Shown in pieces: positions 44,957-54,586 of a stretch of 64,000 nucleotides of DNA. Under the pieces are notes generated by a model. The model was not told the origin of the DNA, did not search any database, and worked only from the letters and a program-made list of their open reading frames with translations. Within the stretch, counting starts at the first letter, position 1. Each line of letters opens with the position of its first letter. A program made the position numbers and the translations under genes. Source of the DNA: JADJPG01 sp964491875 (GTDB lineage: Bacteria; Verrucomicrobiota; Verrucomicrobiia; Limisphaerales; JADJPG01); NCBI GenBank assembly GCA_964491875.1, contig CAZBIC010000020.1:1-64000 (forward strand), in the 5' to 3' direction.

Positions 44957-45733
44957 CTAGGGCTTCAGCCGCTTCAACAAATCCTGCGCGAGGAGTTCGT
45001 AGGCGGCCGCACCGGCGCTGTATTTGTCGTAGTGAATGATGGGTTTACCGAAGCTCGGTGCTTCCGCAAGGCGGGTGGTTCGAGGAATCACCGTTTCGAA
45101 CACTACATCTCCAAAGTGCTGGCGGACTTCCCCGGTGACTTGATGGGAGAGATTCGTGCGGCTGTCGAACATGGTCATCACGACACCAATGAGCTCAAGC
45201 GTCGGGTTCACTCCCGTGTCACGCAGTTGATTCAGCAGGCGCGTGATCATCGAGATACCTTCGAGCGCGTAGTATTCACACTGGAGCGGCACAAGCAGGC
45301 AGTCCGCCGCGGCGAAGGCGTTCAAGGTGAGCACGCCAAGTGACGGCGGGCAGTCCATGACAATGACGTCGAAGCGGCCGCTCTGAACCACTGGTTGCAA
45401 CGCCTGTTTAACCCGGTGGAGATGGTTCTCGGTCCGGGCGAGTTCGAGGTCGGCGCCGCAAAGATCGACTTCGCTCGGGATGATTTCCAGGCGCTCGAAA
45501 GCAGTCTTCTGCACCTTGTCGAGGAGGGCGCCTTCGCCGAGCAGCGTACGGTAACAGCTCGCTCCTTCGATCTTCTCGAGGCCGACGCCGCTGGTCGCGT
45601 TCGCCTGAGGATCGAGGTCGAAAAGGAGCACGCGTTGGCCCGCTGCGGCCAGGCAGGCAGCGAGATTCACGGCAGTGGTGGTTTTTCCCACGCCGCCTTT
45701 TTGGTTGGCGACAGCAATGACACGGGTCGGCAC
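44957..45733 (-). CDS. parA: ParA/Soj family ATPase
   Basis: 258 residues. The deviant Walker A motif KGGVGKTTT is at about residues 12-20, followed by LLFDLDPQAN (switch I), VIMDCPPSLG (Walker B) and the C-terminal helices of ParA/Soj. GTG at 45733 is the only credible start, because an in-frame stop lies four codons upstream. It would move chromosome origin regions together with ParB and parS; parB is not in this window. The protein is compact like chromosomal Soj, without an N-terminal DNA-binding domain. Confidence 0.93.
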   Translation of the reverse strand: MPTRVIAVANQKGGVGKTTTAVNLAACLAAAGQRVLLFDLDPQANATSGVGLEKIEGASCYRTLLGEGALLDKVQKTAFERLEIIPSEVDLCGADLELARTENHLHRVKQALQPVVQSGRFDVIVMDCPPSLGVLTLNAFAAADCLLVPLQCEYYALEGISMITRLLNQLRDTGVNPTLELIGVVMTMFDSRTNLSHQVTGEVRQHFGDVVFETVIPRTTRLAEAPSFGKPIIHYDKYSAGAAAYELLAQDLLKRLKP

Positions 45734-45815
45734 GTCCGCGATTTAAGGGGAGCGCGATGCTGACTTCAAGGAATCAAGTTGCAGCCGATAGAGTTGCAGG
45801 CTACTTCAGAGCACA

Positions 45816-47492
45816 ATGAGCGACAGCGAATTACTGGTCATCGGGCACCGCAATCCGGACACGGATGCGATTTGCTCGGCCATCGGCTACGCGGAGTTCA
45901 AGCGCCGGACCGGTTCGCCTCACGCCGAAGCAGCACGATGTGGCGATACGAATGATCGCATCGATTTCGTGCTCGAATCCTTCGGTGTTCCCGCGCCGCG
46001 TTTCGTAGCCGACGTGTCGCCGAAGGTTCGCGACGTGATGGCGTCCAGCGTCGTCAGCGTCACTCCGAACGAGACCGTGGCGCACGCTCTCGGAGTGATG
46101 GACGAAAAGAACATCCGGGTGCTGCCGGTGCTCACGGGAGACGGCGTTTGCAAGGGCCTTCTCTCGGTCTTCAAGATGATGAAATTTTTCCTGCCGGCGC
46201 CGGGGCGATTGATGGAATCGCGCCGGGTGCTGGCGTCCGTCAACAACCTCGCGCGCGTGCTGGATGCGAAGATTGTTTTCGGTTCCGACGTGGACCGCGA
46301 GGAGGATTTGATCCTGATGATCGGCGCGATGGGCATGGAATCGTTCTTCAAGCGATTCGCCGATTATCCCAAGGAGAAGTTGATCGTAGTCGTCGGCGAC
46401 CGGTTGGAGATTCAGGACCTCGCCATCCGCGAAAAAGTGCGCATGGTCATCGTCACCGGTGGGCTGCCCGTGTCTCCGTCGATGACGGATTTCGCGGCGA
46501 AACAAGGTGTCACGCTGCTGTTGTCACCGCACGACACGACCACCACTGCGATGCTCTGTCGCTCGGCGATCACGGTGCAGCACATGATTCACGATCGCTT
46601 CCTGGCGTTTCGGCACGACGAGCCGCTGGGGAGCATCGAAGCCGTTGCCGCCGCCTCGAACTTCCAGGCGTTCCCGGTTCTCGACGATCACAATCACACG
46701 ATCGGCATTCTCTCGAAGTCTGACTTCCTGAAGAAGGTGAACCGCCAGTTGATTCTCGTGGATCACAACGAACTCTCGCAGGCGGTGCAAGGCGCGGAGC
46801 AGGTCGACATCGTGGAAATCATCGATCATCACCGCCTGGGCGCGTTAACGACCACACAGCCGATTCTCTTCCGCAACGAACCCGTTGGCTCCACCAGCAC
46901 CATCGTGGCGGATTGCTTCTTCCGCTATCAGGTTGAACTGACCAAGCCTATCGCTGGCCTACTGCTCGCGGGACTTGTCAGCGACACGCTCAACCTGACT
47001 TCCCCCACGACAACGGAGCGCGATGCGCAGATCCTGAAGAAGCTGGAGGAGCTGTCCGGTGTCGACGCCGCGAAGTTCACCGAAAAGCTGTTTACCTCCG
47101 GGTCCGTCCTGACCTCCCTTCCGGCGGCGGACGCCATTCTCGCGGACTGCAAAGAGTTCCAGGAGCAGCATGTTGTGTTCAGCGTGGCGCAGATCGAAGA
47201 GCTTGGTTTCGAACAGTTTTGGAAGCGCAAAGACGAGGTGATGTCCGCGCTGGAACGGTATCGCGCCAAGAAGAACTATTATTTCTCCGCCCTGCTCGTG
47301 ACGGATGTCGTCAGCAACAGCTCGCTGCTGCTGGTCACCGGCGCCAAAACCTTCCTCAAGCACATCGACTATCCGCTGGTCGAGGAACGCGTCTTCGAGC
47401 TGGCCGGCGTGGTTTCCCGCAAGAAGCAGCTTCTGCCCTACCTCAGCCATTGCCTGAAAAAAGGCGGCGCACGCACGGGCGAAGCCGCCTAG
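45816..47492 (+). CDS. Manganese-dependent inorganic pyrophosphatase-like protein with CBS and DRTGG domains
   Basis: 558 residues. The DHH catalytic region is split: GHRNPDTDAICSA at residues 9-21 binds metal at the N-terminus, while DHNE (near 312) and IDHH (near 335) resume after an insert. The insert (about 65-300) has a first CBS half (VRDVMASSVVSVTPNETVAHAL), a DRTGG-type domain and a second CBS segment (FRHDEPLGSIEAVAAASNFQAFPVLDD). The C-terminal DHHA2-like domain follows. Family II enzymes with such inserts hydrolyse pyrophosphate and are regulated by adenine nucleotides. The gene diverges from parA. Family assignment is good; enzyme activity is not proved. Confidence 0.9.
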   Translation: MSDSELLVIGHRNPDTDAICSAIGYAEFKRRTGSPHAEAARCGDTNDRIDFVLESFGVPAPRFVADVSPKVRDVMASSVVSVTPNETVAHALGVMDEKNIRVLPVLTGDGVCKGLLSVFKMMKFFLPAPGRLMESRRVLASVNNLARVLDAKIVFGSDVDREEDLILMIGAMGMESFFKRFADYPKEKLIVVVGDRLEIQDLAIREKVRMVIVTGGLPVSPSMTDFAAKQGVTLLLSPHDTTTTAMLCRSAITVQHMIHDRFLAFRHDEPLGSIEAVAAASNFQAFPVLDDHNHTIGILSKSDFLKKVNRQLILVDHNELSQAVQGAEQVDIVEIIDHHRLGALTTTQPILFRNEPVGSTSTIVADCFFRYQVELTKPIAGLLLAGLVSDTLNLTSPTTTERDAQILKKLEELSGVDAAKFTEKLFTSGSVLTSLPAADAILADCKEFQEQHVVFSVAQIEELGFEQFWKRKDEVMSALERYRAKKNYYFSALLVTDVVSNSSLLLVTGAKTFLKHIDYPLVEERVFELAGVVSRKKQLLPYLSHCLKKGGARTGEAA

Positions 47493-47550
47493 TCAGCCGC
47501 GGTTCCTCCGCTTCAAACCAAGTTCCCCTTTTCCTCGCCAAGACTGGAGC

Positions 47551-47579
47551 TTGACCTTTTCCAGCAAAAGCCCAGATTA
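47551..47579 (+). promoter_or_regulatory. Possible promoter for typA
   Basis: TTGACC (47551-47556), a 17-base spacer and a weak -10 box AGATTA (47574-47579), about 30 bases before the typA start codon. Confidence 0.3.
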
Positions 47580-47609
47580 CGCGGCTCGAATCGTAGAAAG
47601 ATAGATTTT

Positions 47610-49445
47610 ATGCAGCACATCCGAAACATCGCGATCATCGCGCACGTTGACCACGGCAAGACCACGCTCGTCGACTGCCTCCTCAAACAGTCCGGCACCT
47701 TCCGCGCCAACCAGGCCGAAACCCAGGTTGAGCGTCTCATGGACTCGATGGATCTCGAGCGCGAGAAAGGCATCACGATTCGCGCGAAGAACGCCGCTTT
47801 CAAATACAAGAATTACCACATCAACATTGTGGACACCCCCGGCCACGCGGACTTTGGCGGCGAGGTGGAGCGAATCATGAACATGATCGACGGAGTGCTG
47901 CTCGTCGTTGATTCCACTGACGGCCCGCAGGCTCAGACGCGCTTCGTGCTGCGCAAGGCCCTCGAAGCCGGCGCCAAGCCCATCGTCGTCATCAACAAGA
48001 TCGACCGCGAAAACGCCACGCCCAAGAAGGTGCTTGATGCGGTCTTCGAACTGTTCATGTCGCTCAATGCGACGGACGAGCAGCTCGACTTCCCGTTCAT
48101 CTATTGCTCGGCCAAGGCCGGCTACGCCAAGGTGGAACTCGACCACGTCTCCGGCACGATGGAGCCGCTCTTCGACGCCATCGTGAAGCACATCCCGCCG
48201 CCGCGCGCGAAGGCTGGCGAAGGCTTCCAAGTGCTGGTCGCGAACCTGGATTATTCCGATTACCTCGGTCGTATCGCCTTCGGCAAAATCGTCGAAGGCA
48301 AGGTGAAGGTGGGTGACCCGGCGATTTGCCGCCACGGTCACGGCAAGATCACCAAGGGCAAGATCACAATGATCTACCACTTCGAGGGCATGAAGCGGAT
48401 CGAGATTCAAGAAGCCCACGCCGGCGACATCGTCGGACTCACCGGCTTCGAGGACGTGTTCATCGGTGAAACGATCTGTGATTCCGAACTGCGCGCCGGA
48501 CTGCCCTACATCCCGATTGATCCGCCGACCATTCAGATGGAGTTCGCCGTCAACGACGGCCCGTTGGCGGGTTTGGATGGCAAACTCGTCACCGCGCGTC
48601 ACATCTGGGACCGTCTCGTGAAGGAAATCCGCACCAACGTCGCCCTGCGCATCGCGCAAACGAGCGACCCGAAGATTTTCGCCGTCTCCGGCCGTGGCGA
48701 AATGCAGATCGCCATCCTCGTCGAGCAAATGCGCCGCGAAGGCCACGAAGTCCTCGTCTCCCGCCCGGAAGTGCTGTGGAAGAAAGGTCCGAACGGTGAA
48801 CCTCTGGAGCCGATTGAAAAGCTCTTCGTCGAAGTGCCGAACGAAAACCTCGGCGCCATCATGGAGAACCTCTCCAACCGCAAGGCGCAGATCACGAACA
48901 TGAACCACGTCGGCAACGTCGTCTCGGTCGAGGCGCTGGTGCCAATGCGCGGCCTGATTGGATTCGAAACCGATCTCGTGAACTCCACCAAAGGCATGGG
49001 CGTGATGAGCCATCTCTTCCATGAATACGGCGAGGACCGCGGCGAAATCGCGGCGCGCAAGAACGGTTCGCTCGTCTCGATGGACGGCGGCGAAGCCACC
49101 TCCTACGCGCTGAACATGGTGCAGGAACGCGGCCGTTTGATGATCGAACCAGGCGACCAGGTTTACGTCGGCATGATCGTCGGTGAAAACGCGCGAGAGA
49201 ACGACATCCCGGTGAACCCGGTGAAGGAGAAACGCCTCACCAACATGCGTTCGCAGGGTGACGGCAAGGGCATCCAACTCAACGCCCCGCTCAAGCTTTC
49301 GCTGGAACGCGCGCTGGAATACATCGACGTGGACGAATACGTCGAAGCCACACCGAAGAACCTCCGCTTGCGCAAGAAAGTGCTCGATGAGAACGCCCGC
49401 AAACGTTCTGAGAAGAAACGTGTGCTGAAGTTCGTGGAAGAATAA
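47610..49445 (+). CDS. typA: Translational GTPase TypA/BipA
   Basis: 611 residues, the usual size. GTPase motifs: IAHVDHGKTTL (G1), EKGITI (G2), DTPGHADFGGEV (G3), NKIDR (G4) and a SAK-like motif (CSAKAG). The TypA-specific C-terminal region follows with PMRGLIGFETDLVNSTKG and GEDRGEIAARKNG. The protein binds ribosomes and aids subunit assembly and stress adaptation. uvrC follows after 49 bases on the same strand. A long open frame on the opposite strand across this gene is a codon-bias artefact. Confidence 0.97.
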   Translation: MQHIRNIAIIAHVDHGKTTLVDCLLKQSGTFRANQAETQVERLMDSMDLEREKGITIRAKNAAFKYKNYHINIVDTPGHADFGGEVERIMNMIDGVLLVVDSTDGPQAQTRFVLRKALEAGAKPIVVINKIDRENATPKKVLDAVFELFMSLNATDEQLDFPFIYCSAKAGYAKVELDHVSGTMEPLFDAIVKHIPPPRAKAGEGFQVLVANLDYSDYLGRIAFGKIVEGKVKVGDPAICRHGHGKITKGKITMIYHFEGMKRIEIQEAHAGDIVGLTGFEDVFIGETICDSELRAGLPYIPIDPPTIQMEFAVNDGPLAGLDGKLVTARHIWDRLVKEIRTNVALRIAQTSDPKIFAVSGRGEMQIAILVEQMRREGHEVLVSRPEVLWKKGPNGEPLEPIEKLFVEVPNENLGAIMENLSNRKAQITNMNHVGNVVSVEALVPMRGLIGFETDLVNSTKGMGVMSHLFHEYGEDRGEIAARKNGSLVSMDGGEATSYALNMVQERGRLMIEPGDQVYVGMIVGENARENDIPVNPVKEKRLTNMRSQGDGKGIQLNAPLKLSLERALEYIDVDEYVEATPKNLRLRKKVLDENARKRSEKKRVLKFVEE

Positions 49446-49494
49446 GGAGCGGTCGACGCTTCCTAAGCTTCCTCGGCTTTGGCACAACTGACAC

Positions 49495-51099
49495 GTGCCA
49501 TCGACCGAGCACATCCGAAACAAGCTCAGCCAGCTTCCACACAAGCCGGGCGTGTACCTCATGAAGGACCGCTTTGGCACGGTCATCTACGTTGGCAAGG
49601 CGCGCGATCTTCGCAAACGCGTCAGCCAGTATTTCCATCCCTCGCGCCGCATGGGTTGGGATCTGAAGTTGAATGCGCTTGTCGATGCGATTCACGATCT
49701 CGACGTCCATGTGGTGAAGAGCGAGCCGGAAGCGCTGTTGCTCGAGAGCAAGCTCATCAAGGAATTCCATCCCCGCTACAATGTCAGCTTCCGCGATGAC
49801 AAGCGCTACCTCCTGCTCAAGCTCAACCTCAACGATCCGATTCCACGCTTCACGCTGACACGTCTGCGCACGGACGACGGTGCGCGTTACTTCGGGCCTT
49901 TCGCGCATTCCGGAGCGTTGCGCAACACGCTGGCCATGGTTCGCCGGCAGTTCAACCTGCGCGGCTGCCGTCCACTGACGCCCAATGAATCCGACTACAA
50001 ACATTGCATTTACGGAAACCTTAAGTGGTGCACGGCGCCGTGCATCGGGAACGTCACCCGCGACCAGTATCTCGAACAAGTTCGTGCCGCCTGCGATTTC
50101 CTCGACGGCCAGTGCGACGAGATCGCCGGCCAACTGGAGGCAGAAATGAGAAAGGCTGCGATCGCTCAAGATTACGAGCGCGCCGCCCAATTGCGCGATG
50201 CAATCGCAGACCTGAAGCGCACCACGCGTCGCACAGAGAAGTTTGAGCGCATTCCTTACACACTGCCGCTCGCCATCGATCCGCAACGGGATTTGGAAGA
50301 GCTGGGCCGGGCGCTTGGGCTAAACGCGGCGCCCCAGCGCATCGAGGGTTTCGACATCTCAAACATCAGCGGAACGTTCGCCGTGGCGTCCATGGTGAGT
50401 TTCAAAAATGGTCGGCCGGATCGCGCGAACTACCGCCGGTTCAAGATGAAGACGGTCGTCGGCCAGGACGATTTCGCCTGCATGGCGGAGACGATCCGCC
50501 GGCGCTATTCGCGTCTGCTCCGCGAGCAGACTGGTGACGTTCCGGGTGATGATGATGAAGCTGGAAAGCCCATCGTGGAGGAATTGCGCGCCTTGATTGC
50601 CAAGCCCCGCGAAGCGCCGAAGGATCCGAATACAGGAGCGCCGTCGCTGCCTGACTTGATCCTAATCGACGGCGGCAAGGGTCAGCTCAACGCAGCCTGC
50701 GCCGAGCTCGCGAAACTGGGCTTGAGCAACATCGCAGTCATCGGCCTTGCGAAAGAGTTTGAGGAAATTTACCGACCCGGAGAAAGCGAACCACTGCGAC
50801 TCAGCCACGACACGGGCGCGTTGAAGTTGCTGCAACGCGTCCGAGATGAATCGCATCGGGTGGCAAATTCCTACAACGCGCAGCTTCGCATCAAGCGCAT
50901 TTCCGAAAGCATCCTCGATGAATTTCCCGGCATCGGCGATCAGCGGAAGGCGGCGTTGCTGAAGAAGTTTGGTTCCGTGCAGCGCCTGCGAACGGCGACG
51001 TTGGAGCAGATCGCGGAGGTACCGGGATTTGGTGGGAAGGCCGCCGCGGAGCTGAAGGCGTTCCTGGAGGCACGGTCATCGCCGGAGAAGTCCGGCTGA
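49495..51099 (+). CDS. uvrC: Excinuclease ABC subunit C
   Basis: 534 residues, somewhat short for the family, from a GTG. Domain order: the GIY-YIG nuclease (about 12-90, GVYLMKDRFGTVIYVGKARDL) making the 3' incision, the UVR motif (about 213-248) contacting UvrB, the RNase H-like nuclease (GFDISNISG near 288, LILIDGGKGQ near 388) making the 5' incision, and two helix-hairpin-helix motifs at the C-terminus (FPGIGDQRKAALLKKFG and VPGFGGKAAAEL). It cuts both sides of bulky DNA lesions. No Cys-rich loss or frameshift is visible. Confidence 0.96.
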   Translation: MPSTEHIRNKLSQLPHKPGVYLMKDRFGTVIYVGKARDLRKRVSQYFHPSRRMGWDLKLNALVDAIHDLDVHVVKSEPEALLLESKLIKEFHPRYNVSFRDDKRYLLLKLNLNDPIPRFTLTRLRTDDGARYFGPFAHSGALRNTLAMVRRQFNLRGCRPLTPNESDYKHCIYGNLKWCTAPCIGNVTRDQYLEQVRAACDFLDGQCDEIAGQLEAEMRKAAIAQDYERAAQLRDAIADLKRTTRRTEKFERIPYTLPLAIDPQRDLEELGRALGLNAAPQRIEGFDISNISGTFAVASMVSFKNGRPDRANYRRFKMKTVVGQDDFACMAETIRRRYSRLLREQTGDVPGDDDEAGKPIVEELRALIAKPREAPKDPNTGAPSLPDLILIDGGKGQLNAACAELAKLGLSNIAVIGLAKEFEEIYRPGESEPLRLSHDTGALKLLQRVRDESHRVANSYNAQLRIKRISESILDEFPGIGDQRKAALLKKFGSVQRLRTATLEQIAEVPGFGGKAAAELKAFLEARSSPEKSG

Positions 51100-51124
51100 C
51101 TCAGGCGTCTCATGTCCTCGCCGA

Positions 51125-51706
51125 TTAAAAGGCGCCGATGACTTTCGTGACCACATTATCCAGCTCCTGCAACGGACCCAGCGGCTTGGTTTTCTGTTCG
51201 AGACGATCCACGTTCGGTTCACCGGAGCGAATCTTGTAGGCGACAACGTCATCCTTCACAATGACGAGCGCTTTGAACCGCCACCCAGTGGTCTTGGTCT
51301 TGCGATTGAATCCGAACACATCCAGCGCAAGGTTCCCGTAACGTTTGCTGTCCGTCATATCGAGTTCCATTTCGTACGCGTGGCAGCAGTCTTTCGCTTC
51401 GATACAGGCCCGGACATCCGGCTGCAGATCATTCATGCTGATCGAGGAGTTGGGAATGAACCGCTGAATGAGGTCGAGGTAGGTGAGAATCTTGATGTTG
51501 GGCGTGGTGTTGGGGTCGAACCCCAGCCCTTTCAACTCTTCAACGGTGGTTTTGTGAGGGACAACCTTGTCGAAGGCGACCTGCGCTTCATCGAAGTTTT
51601 GCCACGGAGTGCGCGCCCGCTGGCCGCTGGATGAGAACAACGATTTGCATCCCGTGGTAGTGATTACCAAGGCTAGAAACAACAAGCACATGGCGTAGGC
51701 CTTCAT
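51125..51706 (-). CDS. Putative lipoprotein of unknown function
   Basis: 193 residues from the ATG preceded by AGAGGAATT, a good ribosome-binding site. MKAYAMCLLFLALVITTTGC is a lipoprotein signal. The mature part has the motif FDKVVPHKTTVEELKGLGFDP (recalling SmpA/OmlA-type domains only loosely), two paired cysteines (EAKDCCHAYE) and a beta-rich C-terminus. Function unknown. It converges on uvrC, with 25 bases between the stop codons. Confidence 0.7.
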   Translation of the reverse strand: MKAYAMCLLFLALVITTTGCKSLFSSSGQRARTPWQNFDEAQVAFDKVVPHKTTVEELKGLGFDPNTTPNIKILTYLDLIQRFIPNSSISMNDLQPDVRACIEAKDCCHAYEMELDMTDSKRYGNLALDVFGFNRKTKTTGWRFKALVIVKDDVVAYKIRSGEPNVDRLEQKTKPLGPLQELDNVVTKVIGAF

Positions 51707-51966
51707 AATTCCTCTGATGATTTTCCGTCCGTTGAATTTTGAAAGAGCCAGCTGAGATAGGCGACGCCTCAACATATCACAGAACCACACTTTTACTAAT
51801 CACAGGCTTTCCAAATACTAATCCTTTACTCCGAGCGACTTTCAGCCTGCGTCGAAGGAGCAATCGCGGCGAGTTCAAGAACGCTCGAAAGCCGGTCTGC
51901 AGCTTGCCGGACCGGTGCAAGTGTGGTTTACTCTGGCGCTCTCAGACGCCAAATCCTTGAACAGTT

Positions 51967-53046
51967 ATGCGTACCGTCGTTTCGTCGCGTGTCCTTTTCC
52001 TTGCCGCATTGCCGCTATTCTTTGTGGCGACCGCAGAAGGTGCTTTAGCGCAAGGGCTGAGCCTCCACGCCGCGTCCGCGGAAGATGCGTTACAGCTCCG
52101 CGTTGGCAATCTTCCCGGTGCTGGATCCCTCTTCATCTACGCCGCTTCCCAGCTTTCCCCCGACTCCACGAACCGCTCCTTGGCGCTCCAAACCAATCTT
52201 CCCACAGGTATCGCCGAACTATTGCTGCCGGTAACGGCGAACCGAAGCCAGCGCTTCTACTTCGCCGCGTTCTGGCCGGGATTCAATCCCGGGACGAACA
52301 TGGCCTACATCCCGGCGGGCCGTTTCACGATGGGCAGCCCCGCAACGGAACCTGCCCGCTACCCAACCGAAGGTCCACAGACGGAAGTCACGATCAGTCG
52401 CGGGTTTTGGATGGGCCGTTATGAAGTGACCCAAGGCGAGTTCGAAGCGGTCATGGGCCGGAACCCCAGCCAGTTCGTTGGCGATCCGAACCGGCCGGTC
52501 GAGCAGGTGGAATGGTATGACGCCGTGGCGTACTGCGACGCCGTAACGGAGCGGGAACGCGCTGCTGGACGCCTTCCCTCGGGCTACGTGTATCGTTTAC
52601 CGACGGAGGCCGAGTGGGAATACGCTTGTCGCGCCGGCACCGCAACCGCCGTTCATTACGGCGAAGCACTCAGGTCGGGCATGGCCAACTTCCAAGGGAA
52701 CTTCGAATACCCGCCGTGCGGCGAGGAATTGGATCATTGCCTCAATCCCAATGGTGTCGCTTTGGGACAAACCGCCCCGGTAGGCAGCTATGCGCCGAAC
52801 GCCTGGGGACTGCACGACATGCACGGAAACGTCTTCGAATGGTGCGCGGATTGGTGGGCTGAGTCGTTGCCCGGTGGCGCCGTCACGGACCCGGCTGGTC
52901 CGGCTGAGACCGCGCCCAAGGTCATTCGCGGCGGCGGCTGGCAAAGTTTCGCAGCGGATTGCCGTTCGGCTGTTCGCTCCGAAAGCAACCCCATCCACGG
53001 CAACTACGATGTGGGCTTCCGCGTCGTGCTGGGACCCGTCTTGTGA
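51967..53046 (+). CDS. Secreted SUMF1/formylglycine-generating-enzyme family protein
   Basis: 359 residues with a signal peptide (FLAALPLFFVATAEGALAQ). Residues about 30-105 form a beta domain ending RSQRFYFA. Residues about 110-357 are a SUMF1/FGE-sulfatase domain: MAYIPAGRFTMGS, GRYEVTQGEFEAVMG, YRLPTEAEWEYACRAG, WGLHDMHGNVFEWCADWW and RGGGW...CRSAVR. Only one Cys is seen in the C-terminal active-site region, whereas true formylglycine-generating enzymes need two. It may therefore be a lectin-like or otherwise non-sulfatase-activating member. No sulfatase gene is adjacent. Confidence 0.88.
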   Translation: MRTVVSSRVLFLAALPLFFVATAEGALAQGLSLHAASAEDALQLRVGNLPGAGSLFIYAASQLSPDSTNRSLALQTNLPTGIAELLLPVTANRSQRFYFAAFWPGFNPGTNMAYIPAGRFTMGSPATEPARYPTEGPQTEVTISRGFWMGRYEVTQGEFEAVMGRNPSQFVGDPNRPVEQVEWYDAVAYCDAVTERERAAGRLPSGYVYRLPTEAEWEYACRAGTATAVHYGEALRSGMANFQGNFEYPPCGEELDHCLNPNGVALGQTAPVGSYAPNAWGLHDMHGNVFEWCADWWAESLPGGAVTDPAGPAETAPKVIRGGGWQSFAADCRSAVRSESNPIHGNYDVGFRVVLGPVL

Positions 53047-53175
53047 CAAACTCGGGGCGTTCGATTCGCAGAGCCACCGGTGGGAGATTGATTGCATCCA
53101 AGGCCGCTCTCGTGGGATTTTCTTTTGCCAGCCGGGGGGTATTTCGGCTGATATAGCAACTGATGCGCTGAAACC

Positions 53176-54501
53176 ATGCGGCTGATCTACAACATCCTGT
53201 TCATCATCTTCTTCTGCCTGAGCGCGCCCTACTACTTCGTGCGCATGCGGCGGCGGGGGAACTGGCAGGAGGGATTCTCCGAACGCTTCGGCAAATTCAA
53301 CGCCAAGGTCAAACAGGCCATGACCAACCGGCACGTCATCTGGCTCCATGCCGTCAGCGTGGGCGAGGTCAACGTCGCCACCCAGCTCATCGCCGCGTTG
53401 GAGAACCGGATGCCGAACCTGAAGATCGTTGTCTCCACCACCACGACCACGGGCATGGCGGAACTGCAGAAGAAGCTCCCGTCGCACATCCAGAAAATCT
53501 ATTACCCCATTGACCGCCGCGCCTGCGTCCGCCGAGCGTTCATGGCGATCCATCCGGAAGCTGTAGTGCTCGTCGAGGCCGAGATTTGGCCGAACTTTCT
53601 CTGGACCGCCGACGATCTCGGCGTTCCCACCTTCCTCGTCAACGCCCGGCTCTCCGAACGATCCTTCGCCGGTTACCGCCGCTTCGGACTGCTTTTCCGT
53701 CCGCTCTTCGCTGGATTCGCCGGTGTCGGCTGCCAGAACGAAGCCGACGCCGCCCGCCTCCGCGAACTAGGCTGCCAGCCGGAAAGCATTCGCGTCGTCG
53801 GCAACCTCAAATTCGACGCCGCGAAGCTGGAAGAACGCATCCCCATCGACGTTCCGCGCCTCCTCACCCAGCTGGGCGTCCCGAAAGACGCGCCCGTCAT
53901 CATCGGTGGCAGCACACACGCCGGCGAAGAAGGGGTCCTGGCCGAAGTCTTCATGCGCCTCCGCCAGCGCTTCCCCAAACTCTTCCTCATCGTCGTGCCG
54001 AGGCACTTCGAACGCGGCAAGGAAGCCGCCCGCGACATCGCGGCGCACGGCGTGAAGTTCGTTTACCGGAAGGAAGTCGCACCCAAATCCGAGTTTCAGG
54101 CGGGCGAAGTCGATTGCCTCCTGGTGAACACCACCGGCGAACTCAAATTCTTCTACCAACACGCCAACGTCATCTTCGTCGGCAAAAGCCTCACGGCGGA
54201 AGGCGGACAGAATCCCATTGAACCCGGCGCGCTCGGCAAGCCCATGATCTTCGGGCCGAACATGCAGAACTTCGAGGCCATCGCCAAAACGTTCGTAGAA
54301 CGCCGCGGCGCCATTCAGGTGCGCGATGCCAAAGGACTCGAAGAAGCTTTCGCCACGCTGCTGTCCGACAACGATCAGGCCATCGCACTCGGGATGAACG
54401 CCCTTCGGGTCGTGCGCGAAAACCTCGGCGCGATCGAGAAAACCGTGGACATGATTGTCGAACGCCTCGACGGCACCGACATGTATATCGCGCAGAAGTA
54501 G
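53176..54501 (+). CDS. waaA: 3-deoxy-D-manno-octulosonic acid (Kdo) transferase
   Basis: 441 residues. An N-terminal membrane anchor (MRLIYNILFIIFFCLSAPYY) precedes two Rossmann-like GT-B domains. Diagnostic sequences are IWLHAVSVGEVNVA with the catalytic Glu, YYPIDR, EAEIWPNFLW, NARLSERSFAGYRRFG, GGSTHAGEE, and GGQNPIEPGALGKPMIFGP. It transfers Kdo to lipid A precursors on the inner membrane. With lpxD it shows that LPS is made. The number of Kdo residues added cannot be read from the sequence. Confidence 0.96.
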   Translation: MRLIYNILFIIFFCLSAPYYFVRMRRRGNWQEGFSERFGKFNAKVKQAMTNRHVIWLHAVSVGEVNVATQLIAALENRMPNLKIVVSTTTTTGMAELQKKLPSHIQKIYYPIDRRACVRRAFMAIHPEAVVLVEAEIWPNFLWTADDLGVPTFLVNARLSERSFAGYRRFGLLFRPLFAGFAGVGCQNEADAARLRELGCQPESIRVVGNLKFDAAKLEERIPIDVPRLLTQLGVPKDAPVIIGGSTHAGEEGVLAEVFMRLRQRFPKLFLIVVPRHFERGKEAARDIAAHGVKFVYRKEVAPKSEFQAGEVDCLLVNTTGELKFFYQHANVIFVGKSLTAEGGQNPIEPGALGKPMIFGPNMQNFEAIAKTFVERRGAIQVRDAKGLEEAFATLLSDNDQAIALGMNALRVVRENLGAIEKTVDMIVERLDGTDMYIAQK

Positions 54502-54586
54502 GCCGGTTCGGGAAAGGCGAACTCGTGGCCGGCGCCACGCGAAAAGTTCTTCCCTCACGAGCCCCGAACGATAGGCTCCGGGCAGT

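Noticed and set aside
47577..49586. A 669-codon open frame on the minus strand across typA
   Set aside because: It is fully antisense to a secure typA gene. GC-rich codon bias leaves this frame without stops, and its translation is His/Asp/Val-rich with no domain pattern.
51967..53046. Sulfatase-activating formylglycine enzyme
   Set aside because: The fold matches, but only one Cys appears near the C-terminal active site and no sulfatase gene is nearby, so a specific FGE function is not claimed.
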